Assembly (NCBI GenBank): GCA_036002485.1
Contig: DASYTI010000146.1
Coordinates: forward strand, 1 to 32,481
DNA from: Candidatus Methylomirabilota bacterium
GTDB lineage: Bacteria > Methylomirabilota > Methylomirabilia > Rokubacteriales > CSP1-6
Length of the DNA stretch: 32,481 nucleotides
Reading direction: 5' to 3'
In this document: one piece after another, positions 15,697 through 21,383 of the stretch
Numbering within the stretch: the first letter of the stretch is position 1
How the letters are laid out: every line of letters starts with the position of its first letter
The notes under the pieces: model-generated
Database searches by the model: none
What the model was told of the DNA's origin: nothing
What the model saw: the letters and a program-made list of their open reading frames with translations, nothing else
Made by a program: the position numbers and the translations under genes

Positions 15697-16116
15697 TCAA
15701 GCCTTGACGGCGAGAGTGTCTACCTTCACGTCGGTCGCGGCCGCGACCGTGCGATAGAGGGGTCAGCGGCTCTTCCAGACCTCCACGAGCTCGTCCGCCT
15801 GCCCCTGGCTCACCCCGCGGAGCGCGAACGAGACGTTGATGCACTGGAAGCGATTGGGCTCCGCATCGCTGCGGATGCCCTCGATGGTCACCTCCATGCT
15901 CTCGAGCGGCACCTTCTGCTCGATGGCGTACTTCTCGATGAGGGTGACGCCGCACGAGGAGATGCCCGCGAGGAAGGCCTCGCCATTCGTCACCGCCTCG
16001 TTGGGCCCCGACGGCGAGTCGAGGATGAAGTGCTGCTGCCGCGCGCTGTTGAGGGAGCGGCCCGGCGTGCCGCTCGAGGAGGACCGCACCGTATCGATCT
16101 TCACGCCCTGGGCCAT
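15697..16116 (-). CDS. OsmC-family peroxide-reductase-like protein, probable selenoprotein (UGA at codon 118)
   Basis: OsmC/Ohr-family proteins reduce organic peroxides with two conserved thiols. Here the first is C55 in LAGISSCGVTLIEKYA. The second should be the Cys of a C-P motif near residue 118, but that codon is TGA (15765-15763): WKSR-[UGA]-PLYRTVAAATDVKVDT and on to LAVKA, ending at a TGA at 15699-15697. Reading the first UGA as selenocysteine gives 139 residues, normal for the family; stopping there gives 117 and loses the catalytic residue and last strand. A 7-bp hairpin with a GGCC loop lies 20 nt after the UGA. The ATG at 16116 is preceded by GGGAGGTG. OsmC-like selenoproteins have been reported in metagenomes, which supports this reading. 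The alternative is a nonsense mutation or sequencing error. Confidence 0.85.
15732..15749 (-). promoter_or_regulatory. Candidate bacterial SECIS element
   Basis: In the OsmC-like mRNA, CGGUCGC-GGCC-GCGACCG forms a perfect 7-bp stem with a GGCC tetraloop. Twenty nucleotides separate the UGA from the first loop base, and the first two loop bases are G. This fits the published bacterial SECIS rule: a short stem-loop within about 16-37 nt of the UGA with a G among the first two loop bases. The stem also encodes sensible protein sequence (TVAAATD). Confidence 0.7.
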
Positions 16117-16147
16117 GGAGTACACCTCCCGTGGTAAGGTGTCGAGT

Positions 16148-16159
16148 CTCACGCGTGAG
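16148..16159. promoter_or_regulatory. Perfect 12-bp palindrome between the divergent OsmC-like and ABM genes
   Basis: CTCACGCGTGAG lies midway in the 68-bp gap between start codons at 16116 and 16185. Its position and symmetry suit an operator for a dimeric regulator, perhaps oxidant-responsive given the neighbours. No regulator gene is adjacent and no clear -35/-10 pair is visible. Confidence 0.4.
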
Positions 16160-16184
16160 CATACCTCAACCGGGAGGATTCGAG

Positions 16185-16475
16185 ATGCTGGGTGTGGTGG
16201 CGACGATCAAGGTGAAGCCGGGAATGGAGAAGGAGTTCGAGGCGGTCGCGAAAGAGCTGGTGGCCAAGGTGAACGCCCATGAGCCCGGCTGCAAGCTGTA
16301 CGCGCTCCACCATCATGGGGAGACGCCGGGCACCTATGTCTTCATGGAGCGCTATACCGACCAGGCGGCCGTGGAGGCGCACCGCGCGAGCGAGCATTTC
16401 AAGACGCTCGGCCGCAAGATGGGCGAGTACATGGATGGCCGGGCCGAGGTCTTGCGTCTGCGCGAGGTCGAGTAG
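16185..16475 (+). CDS. Antibiotic biosynthesis monooxygenase (ABM)-domain protein, putative quinol monooxygenase
   Basis: A 96-residue single-domain protein of the dimeric alpha/beta-barrel type. It starts MLGVVATIKVKPGMEKEFEAVAKELVAKVNAHEPGC, the typical first strand and helix, and continues with YALHHHGETPGTYVFMERYTDQAAVEAHRASEHFK, including the conserved H-x-x-S-x-H-F-like segment. Size and motifs match YgiN-like quinol monooxygenases, cofactor-free enzymes acting on quinols or similar aromatics; the substrate here is unknown. GGGAGGA precedes the ATG at 16185, which is preferred to an open frame from 16131. It is divergent from the OsmC-like gene, suggesting a shared response to oxidative or xenobiotic stress. 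Confidence 0.88.
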   Translation: MLGVVATIKVKPGMEKEFEAVAKELVAKVNAHEPGCKLYALHHHGETPGTYVFMERYTDQAAVEAHRASEHFKTLGRKMGEYMDGRAEVLRLREVE

Positions 16476-16556
16476 GCTCTCGTCGGCGGCGCGGGCCGGA
16501 TCGATCAGCCGTGCCGCCGGCTATGTGTCTTTCCGACTAGTTCCCATACCCACGCC

Positions 16557-16649
16557 AGCAGGAATGTTCCGCTTCGAGCGCCGGCTTTGCCGGCGCAATC
16601 TGTTCGGGGGGAGGCTTCGGAAGGGGGGCGGAGCCCCCCTCCGAGCTAC
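16557..16649. repeat. Palindrome-bearing repeat, copy A (repeat family 2), flush with a stop codon
   Basis: A segment of about 93 bp that recurs almost identically, inverted, at 31999-32093. It carries two hairpins, GCGCCGGC-TTT-GCCGGCGC and GGAGGGGGGCTCC-type G/C-rich arms (16617-16642). It begins immediately after the TAG of the histidine kinase gene and is read in the same orientation relative to that gene as copy B is to its gene. It may be the terminator. The stretch 16476-16556 before it shows nothing I recognise. Confidence 0.88.
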
Positions 16650-18029
16650 CTAGGTGCGGGCGGGCAGGATCAGCGAGACGCGGCAGCCGTGCTCGCGGCC
16701 TCCCTGGCCATTGGCGGGGCCGATGACAATGCGCCCGCCGTGCACCTCGGCCACCCGATGGGCGAGGGTGAGGCCGAGTCCGAAGCCATGGGTGGGCCCC
16801 TCGGGCGTGCGCGCCTTGTCGAGGCGGTAGAAGGGCGCGAGGACGCGCTCGCGCTCCTCGGGGGGAATGCCCGCGCCTTCGTCGGTCACCGAGAGCACCA
16901 CGTCTGACCCCTCGCGCTCCGCGGCCAGCGTGATGGGCGGCGCCCCGTACTTGGCGGCGTTCTCGATGAGGTTCCACACCGCCCGCCTCAGGAGCGCGGG
17001 ATCGGCCACGCACTCGACGGAGGCGCTCCCGCCCAGGGAAACCGTGAGCCCGGCCGTGGCCGGATCGCGGCTCGCCCGCTCGGCGAGATCGGCCATGATC
17101 TGCCGCGCGTCCATCCTCGACGGATGGGGCGGCAGTCCCGTGGCGTCGAGGCGCGCTGTGGTCAGCACGTCCTCGATCAGCCGCTCGAGCTCGTCCAGGT
17201 CCGCCTCCACGTCGTGCAGACGCGCATCGGCCTCCTCGTCGCGCGGGAGGAGCTCGAGGGCGACCCGGATGCGCGTGAGGGGCGAGCGAAGCTCGTGCGA
17301 GACATTGGCCATGAGCTCTTTCTGCCCGGCGACGAGCCGCTCGATGCGCTCGGCCATGTCATTGAAGGCCTGCGTCAGCTCCGCCAGCTCGTCGCCCCTG
17401 GACGGTGGGCGGCGGCGCCACCATGTCCGCTGGTCGAGGGGCACGCGAGCGGCGAGATCACCCGTACCGAGCCGCCGCACGGCGGCGGTGAGACGCTCCA
17501 GGGGCCGGGAGATGCGGCGCGCCAGGAGGGCGGCGGCGCCCGCGAACATGACCACCATGAGGCCGAGCATCATGGCCGGGCGGGTCAAGCCGCGCCAGCG
17601 CGCGCGGCGATGGGCGGTGGTCTCGACGGTGCCGATGACCGCGCCCGTCTTCGGATCGCGGACGGGGCTCGCCACCGACCATTCCGGGTCCGGCCGCACC
17701 ATGCGGAGCCCCGTGCGTACCTGGGCCAGTTGCTCGGCGGTGAAGGTGGGCGGCTCCGCGCCGGCGCCGGCCACCACGCGCCCCTCGAGATCGCGCACCA
17801 CGAGGTCGAGCTCCAGGTCCTTGTGGATCTGCTGCACCCGGCGGGCGAGGGCTGGACGATCTCCGAAGGCCTCGCCCACCAGTGAGGCGACGTGACGCGA
17901 GGTGCGGCCGGAGGACTCCTGCACGAAGGCCCCGCGCGCGGTGAAGGCGAAGAGCAGGCTGACCGCGATCGCCACGACGAGCAGCCCGCCCAGGAAGTGA
18001 AGGTAGATGCGCGCGAAGAGCCGGCGCAC
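16650..18029 (-). CDS. Sensor histidine kinase with HAMP domain (EnvZ/BaeS type)
   Basis: A 459-residue membrane kinase. TM1 is at about 11-32 (LHFLGGLLVVAIAVSLLFAF), a periplasmic sensor region follows at about 33-150, TM2 is near 151-172 (PAMMLGLMVVMFAGAAALLA), then a HAMP linker (RRISRPLERLTAAVRRLGTGDLAARV). The HisKA motif MANVSHELRSPLTRIRVALE carries the phospho-acceptor H245. The ATPase domain shows NLIENAAKYG (N box), DEGAGIPPEE (G1) and HGFGLGLTLAHRVAEVHGG (G2). The GTG start immediately follows the stop of the response-regulator gene with no gap, so the pair is co-translated. It is likely an envelope-stress-type sensor; the nearby RND pump is a reasonable, unproven target. Confidence 0.95.
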   Translation of the reverse strand: MRRLFARIYLHFLGGLLVVAIAVSLLFAFTARGAFVQESSGRTSRHVASLVGEAFGDRPALARRVQQIHKDLELDLVVRDLEGRVVAGAGAEPPTFTAEQLAQVRTGLRMVRPDPEWSVASPVRDPKTGAVIGTVETTAHRRARWRGLTRPAMMLGLMVVMFAGAAALLARRISRPLERLTAAVRRLGTGDLAARVPLDQRTWWRRRPPSRGDELAELTQAFNDMAERIERLVAGQKELMANVSHELRSPLTRIRVALELLPRDEEADARLHDVEADLDELERLIEDVLTTARLDATGLPPHPSRMDARQIMADLAERASRDPATAGLTVSLGGSASVECVADPALLRRAVWNLIENAAKYGAPPITLAAEREGSDVVLSVTDEGAGIPPEERERVLAPFYRLDKARTPEGPTHGFGLGLTLAHRVAEVHGGRIVIGPANGQGGREHGCRVSLILPART

Positions 18030-18734
18030 TCAGTCGGCCTCACCCGCCAGCATGTAGCCGACGCCGCGCACCGTCTTGATGTAGCGGGGCTCCTTGGGAT
18101 CGGGCTCGAGCTTGGCGCGGAGCTTGGCGATGTGCACATCGATGGAGCGGTCGAAGGCCTCCGCCTGACCCTTGAGGGCGTCGAGGATCTGCTCCCGGGT
18201 CAGGACGCGGCCCGCCGCCCGCGCCAGGGTGGCCAGGAGCTCGAACTCGTGGTGGGTGAGCACGCGGCGCTTGCCGCTGACCGTGACCTCGCGCGCGGCG
18301 AAGTCGAGCTCCAGCCGGCCCACGCGAAGCTTCGGCGGTGGCGGCGTCGCCACGGGGCTCGTCCGGCGCAGCACGGCCCGCACTCGGGCCACGAGCTCGC
18401 GCGGGTTGAAGGGCTTGGCGAGGTAGTCGTCGGCGCCGAGCTCGAGCCCGACCACCTTGTCCACGTCTTCGCCCTTGGCCGTGAGCATGATGATGGGCAG
18501 GCCGGACAGGTCGGGGGTGGCGCGGATGCGCCGGCAGACCTCGAGGCCGTCCATGCCGGGGAGCATGAGGTCGAGGAGGACGAGCTCGGGGCGGCGCTTG
18601 TTGAGGGCGGTGAGCCCCCGTGGTCCATCGCCGGCCACGGTCACGTCGATATCGTGCTTGCCGAGATATTCGGTCACGAGGGCGCCCAGGCGGGCGTCGT
18701 CGTCGATGAGCAGCGCGGAGATGCGGTGGGGCAC
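18030..18734 (-). CDS. OmpR/PhoB-family response regulator
   Basis: A 234-residue DNA-binding response regulator and partner of the adjacent kinase. The receiver domain has the acidic pocket IDDD (D11-D13), phospho-acceptor D55 in LVLLDLMLPGMDG, and the conserved Lys in MLTAKGED. A linker leads to the winged-helix Trans_reg_C domain (LELDFAAREVTVSGKRRVLTHHEFELLATLARAAGRVLTREQI and the tail RYIKTVRGVGYML). It starts at a GTG (18734-18732) with AGAGGA upstream and is the first gene of the two-gene operon. Its promoter must lie in the repeat-rich region to the right. Confidence 0.96.
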   Translation of the reverse strand: MPHRISALLIDDDARLGALVTEYLGKHDIDVTVAGDGPRGLTALNKRRPELVLLDLMLPGMDGLEVCRRIRATPDLSGLPIIMLTAKGEDVDKVVGLELGADDYLAKPFNPRELVARVRAVLRRTSPVATPPPPKLRVGRLELDFAAREVTVSGKRRVLTHHEFELLATLARAAGRVLTREQILDALKGQAEAFDRSIDVHIAKLRAKLEPDPKEPRYIKTVRGVGYMLAGEAD

Positions 18735-18922
18735 GCGGTTATCCTCTCATGCTCGGCGGGCCTTTCATGCCCGGCTGGCTTCTCACGGCAGCTCTCCTCG
18801 GGAAGGTTGCCAAGGCGGCCCCGGCTCCGTATCGCCGAGGTTCGGGGATGGCCGTGAAGCCGGTGTGTGGTCCGTGTAAAGAAGTATGAAGGTACTGGGC
18901 CAATTTGCTTCGCCAGTTCTAC

Positions 18923-19113
18923 TCAGCCCTCGCCTCGCGACGCCCAGGGGCCGCCGCTCAGCTCGAACGGCGTCAGCCCTCGCCTCGCGACGCCCAGGGG
19001 CCGCCGCTCCGCTCGAACGGCGTCAGCCCTCGCCTCGCGACGCCCAGGGGCCGCCGCTCAGCTCGAACGGCGTCAGCCCTCGCCTCGCGGCAGGGCCGCT
19101 CAGCTCGAACGGC
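18923..19113. repeat. 50-bp tandem repeat array, about 3.8 copies
   Basis: Units begin TCAGCCCTCGCCTCGCGACG and end CAGCTCGAACGGCG. They start at 18923, 18973 and 19023, with a fourth, internally shortened unit from 19073 to about 19113. The units are nearly identical: the second differs by one base (CCGCTCCGCTC for CCGCTCAGCTC). There are no unique spacers, so this is not a CRISPR. Diverged inverted relatives lie at 19190-19221, 20007-20028, 20074-20110 and 20122-20137. Confidence 0.92.
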
Positions 19114-19279
19114 CACGTTCTCGGTCGCCAGCGACGCTCAACGTACATACAGGTACGCTAGGCAAAGCTGGCTCCCTCGGGCGTGGCTTTTCGAGCTGAG
19201 GGCGTAGCCCGAGGCGAGAGCGGGGTTGATGTGGCTCGCAACTTGACCCAGTCCCAGCGCTGCACCGAGTTGTTCCGGG

Positions 19280-19308
19280 TTGCACCGAGGTGGCCGGGAC
19301 GTTATTAT
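19280..19308 (+). promoter_or_regulatory. Promoter of the TetR-family gene
   Basis: TTGCAC (19280-19285), a 17-nt spacer and TATTAT (19303-19308), five of six matches to the -10. Predicted start near 19315 leaves a leader of only about a dozen nucleotides before the ATG at 19327, with no Shine-Dalgarno sequence visible. Confidence 0.5.
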
Positions 19309-19310
19309 CT

Positions 19311-19325
19311 AGTTGGTTACTTACT
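19311..19325. promoter_or_regulatory. TetR-type operator overlapping the transcription start
   Basis: AGTTGGTTACTTACT is palindromic at AGT-N2-GT-N-AC-N2-ACT. It lies between the -10 box and the ATG of the regulator, the usual place for an autorepression site, and resembles the GTTACTTACT-type half-sites seen upstream of efflux-linked TetR repressors. Confidence 0.5.
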
Positions 19326-19326
19326 G

Positions 19327-19980
19327 ATGGCCGTGCTCTCCGTCCTGAGACCTCGTCCGCAGCCCGCTGGGCGCCATCCCGAGCGCACCCGCGAGCGCAT
19401 CCTCATGGCCGCCCTCAAGGAATTCTCGGCCAAGGGCTTCGCGGGCGCGCGCGTCGACCGCATCGCCCGCCGGGCGCGGATCAACAAGCGAATGCTCTAC
19501 CACTACTTCGGCAACAAGGAACACCTCTTCCGCGAGATCCTGACCCGCAAGGTGCGCGAGCGCTCGGCCTGGGCGGTGACGGCCCCCGACGATGCCGCCG
19601 AAAGCCTCGCCTTCTGGTTCGATGCCGCCTGCCGGGATCTCGACTGGGTGCGGCTCATGGAGTGGGAGGCGCTGAGCGCGGCCGAGGGCGTGGTCGCCGT
19701 CGATGCCGAGCGCCGCGCGGCCTTCGCCCTGGGCGTCTCGCAGGTGCGCGAGCGACAGGCGCGCGGCCTTCTGCGCGCTGACCTCGATCCCGGCCATTTC
19801 CTGCTCGCCATGGTAGCCCTGACCACCTTTCCCGCGGCCTTTCCACAGTTCACGCGACTGCTGACGGGGCTCAAGCCGACGGACCCGGCCTTCGTGGCCC
19901 AGCATGGCGCGTTCCTGCGGCGGCTCGCCGGGGCCTTGCGACCCCAGCAAACTCCCGCGGCCAGGGTGGAGGTTCGATGA
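19327..19980 (+). CDS. TetR/AcrR-family transcriptional repressor
   Basis: A 217-residue regulator. The N-terminal DNA-binding domain is clear: RTRERILMAALKEFSAKGFAGARVDRIARRARINKRMLYHYFGNKEHLFREIL, where the recognition helix is NKRMLYHYF. The C-terminal ligand domain is mostly helical (ESLAFWFDAACRDLDWVRLMEWEALSA). The ATG at 19327 is chosen as the start of the conserved domain region; the frame is open back to 19183 but crosses promoter and repeats. It lies 164 bp upstream of an adaptor/RND-pump operon on the same strand and is probably its repressor, as in AcrR-type systems. The ligand is unknown. Confidence 0.92.
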   Translation: MAVLSVLRPRPQPAGRHPERTRERILMAALKEFSAKGFAGARVDRIARRARINKRMLYHYFGNKEHLFREILTRKVRERSAWAVTAPDDAAESLAFWFDAACRDLDWVRLMEWEALSAAEGVVAVDAERRAAFALGVSQVRERQARGLLRADLDPGHFLLAMVALTTFPAAFPQFTRLLTGLKPTDPAFVAQHGAFLRRLAGALRPQQTPAARVEVR

Positions 19981-20006
19981 TTTTCGAGCCGAGACGCTGC
20001 CCGCTG

Positions 20007-20137
20007 TTCGAGTTGAGCGAGGGCCTGAAGCCGGCGCGAGACGAGAGCTGGCTTGATCCCGCAGGCGTGGCAATTCGAGCTGAAGGGCGAAGCCGTGAGG
20101 CGAGAGCTGAGTGGAACAGCGGCGAGGCGAGGGCTGA
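20007..20137. repeat. Degenerate relatives of the 50-bp repeat before the efflux operon
   Basis: Three partial, inverted relatives of the array unit at 20007-20028 (TTCGAGTTGAGCGAGGGCCT), 20074-20110 (begins TTCGAGCTGA, ends GCGAGAGCTGA) and 20122-20137 (GCGAGGCGAGGGCTGA). They fill most of the gap between the TetR stop and the adaptor start, where the efflux promoter is expected; no clear promoter hexamers stand out. Confidence 0.6.
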
Positions 20138-20144
20138 ACTTGTC

Positions 20145-21383
20145 ATGAGCCGGCGCTGGATGGCCGCGCTCATCCTCTGCGTGTCCGCGCTCGCTGTCGC
20201 GTGCTCCAAGGGCGACGACGCGGGCAAAGCCAAGGCGGCGGCTCGCCCCCCTGCCGTGGCCGTCACCGCGGCGCCGGTCGAGATCCGCGACGTGCCCGTG
20301 CAGATCCAAGCCATCGGCAACGTCCAGCCCCTGGCCACTGTGTCCGTCTACTCCCTGGTCGGTGGCCAGATCTTCAAGGTCCACTTCAACGAGGGCCGAG
20401 ACGTGAAGGCGGGCGACGTCCTCTTCTCCATGGATCCGCGCCCGTTCGAGGCGGCGCTGGCGCAGGCGCAGGCGACCATGGGGCAGCATCAGGCGCAGGT
20501 GGCGCAGGCCGAGGCGAACCTCGTGCGAGATCAGGCCCAGTACGAGAACGCCCGCGTGGGCGAGGAGCGCTACCGGCGCCTCGTGGACGGCGGCTTCGTT
20601 GCGCGCGAGCAGTACGATCAGTACGCCACGACGCTCAAGACGGCACAGGCGACCGTGGACGCCGATCGTGCCGCCCTGGCCAATGCCAAGGCGCTGGTGC
20701 AGGCCGACGCGGCCATGGTGGAGAACGCGAAGGTGCAGCTGAGCTACACGACCATCCGGGCCCCCATCGCGGGCCGGACGGGCAACCTGCTCATCCACCA
20801 GGGCAACGTGGTCAAGGCCAACGACATCGGCAATCCGCTGGTCGTGATCAATCGCATCCACCCGATCTACGTCACCTTCGCGGTGGCCGAACGCTTCCTC
20901 GATCAGATCAAGGTGGAGCGAGCGAGGGGCACCCTCGTGGTGGACGCCATCCCCCAGGGGCAGACGGTGACGACTCGGGGCAGCCTGAGCTTCGTCAACA
21001 ACACCGTCGACACGACCACGGGCACCATCCAGCTCAAAGCCACCTTCGAGAACACGGACGACGTCCTCTGGCCCGGACAGTTCGCCACGGTGGTCCTGAC
21101 CGTGCGCACCGAGCCGGGCGCGCTCGTGGTGCCGTCACAGGCGATCCAGGCCGGCCAGCAGGGGCAGTACGTCTTCGTGGTCAAGCCCGACTCGACCGTG
21201 GAGTCGCGCCCCGTGATGGTCGCCTTCGCGAACGGGCCCGTGACGGTGGTGCGACAGGGCGTGCGGGCCGGCGAGCGGGTGGTGACGGACGGCCACATGC
21301 GCCTGGTGCCCGGCTCGCGCGTCGACGTCAAGCCCTCCGGCCCCACTCAGCCGGCGGCGGCGCCCGCCTCGACGCCACGATGA
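20145..21383 (+). CDS. RND efflux periplasmic adaptor (membrane-fusion) lipoprotein
   Basis: A 412-residue adaptor linking an RND pump to an outer-membrane channel. The signal peptide ends in a lipobox, ALAVAC, so it is probably lipid-anchored. VSVYSLVGGQIFKVHFNEGRDVKAGDVLFSMD is the first half of the lipoyl domain, a long helical hairpin follows (AALAQAQATMGQHQAQVAQAEANLVRDQAQYENARV), then the second lipoyl half (LSYTTIRAPIAGRTGNLLIHQGNVV) and a beta-barrel and membrane-proximal part. The ATG at 20145 is chosen because the lipoprotein signal starts there. Its stop overlaps the pump start by 4 nt (ATGA). No TolC-type gene is present, so an outer-membrane partner must be encoded elsewhere. Confidence 0.95.
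   Translation: MSRRWMAALILCVSALAVACSKGDDAGKAKAAARPPAVAVTAAPVEIRDVPVQIQAIGNVQPLATVSVYSLVGGQIFKVHFNEGRDVKAGDVLFSMDPRPFEAALAQAQATMGQHQAQVAQAEANLVRDQAQYENARVGEERYRRLVDGGFVAREQYDQYATTLKTAQATVDADRAALANAKALVQADAAMVENAKVQLSYTTIRAPIAGRTGNLLIHQGNVVKANDIGNPLVVINRIHPIYVTFAVAERFLDQIKVERARGTLVVDAIPQGQTVTTRGSLSFVNNTVDTTTGTIQLKATFENTDDVLWPGQFATVVLTVRTEPGALVVPSQAIQAGQQGQYVFVVKPDSTVESRPVMVAFANGPVTVVRQGVRAGERVVTDGHMRLVPGSRVDVKPSGPTQPAAAPASTPR

Larger units (their letters stand above)
18735..19326. other. Repeat-rich intergenic region between the two-component operon and the TetR gene
   Basis: About 590 bp without a credible gene. 18735-18922 presumably holds the two-component promoter, but no clear hexamer pair is visible. 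18923-19113 is the 50-bp tandem array; 19134-19160 contains a GTAC-N6-GTAC element resembling the core of repeat family 1 (CAACGTACA); 19190-19221 is a diverged relative of the array unit; 19261-19300 is a 20-bp imperfect duplication; 19280-19325 is the TetR promoter and operator. Overlapping frames are open through the array in several phases only because the unit lacks stop codons. Confidence 0.75.

Noticed and set aside
15763-16116. OsmC-like gene as a pseudogene truncated by a nonsense mutation
   Set aside because: The sequence after the UGA keeps the frame, the family pattern and a clean stop at normal length, and a SECIS-like hairpin is present. The option stays open until sel genes are checked.
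18923-19113. CRISPR array
   Set aside because: The units abut directly with no unique spacers, and no cas gene is present.
18867-19207. Three overlapping small proteins with repeated RRPGAAAQLERRQPS-type sequence
   Set aside because: The 50-bp unit has no stop codon in the plus frames, so several phases stay open; no ribosome-binding sites, and the peptide changes frame at each unit.
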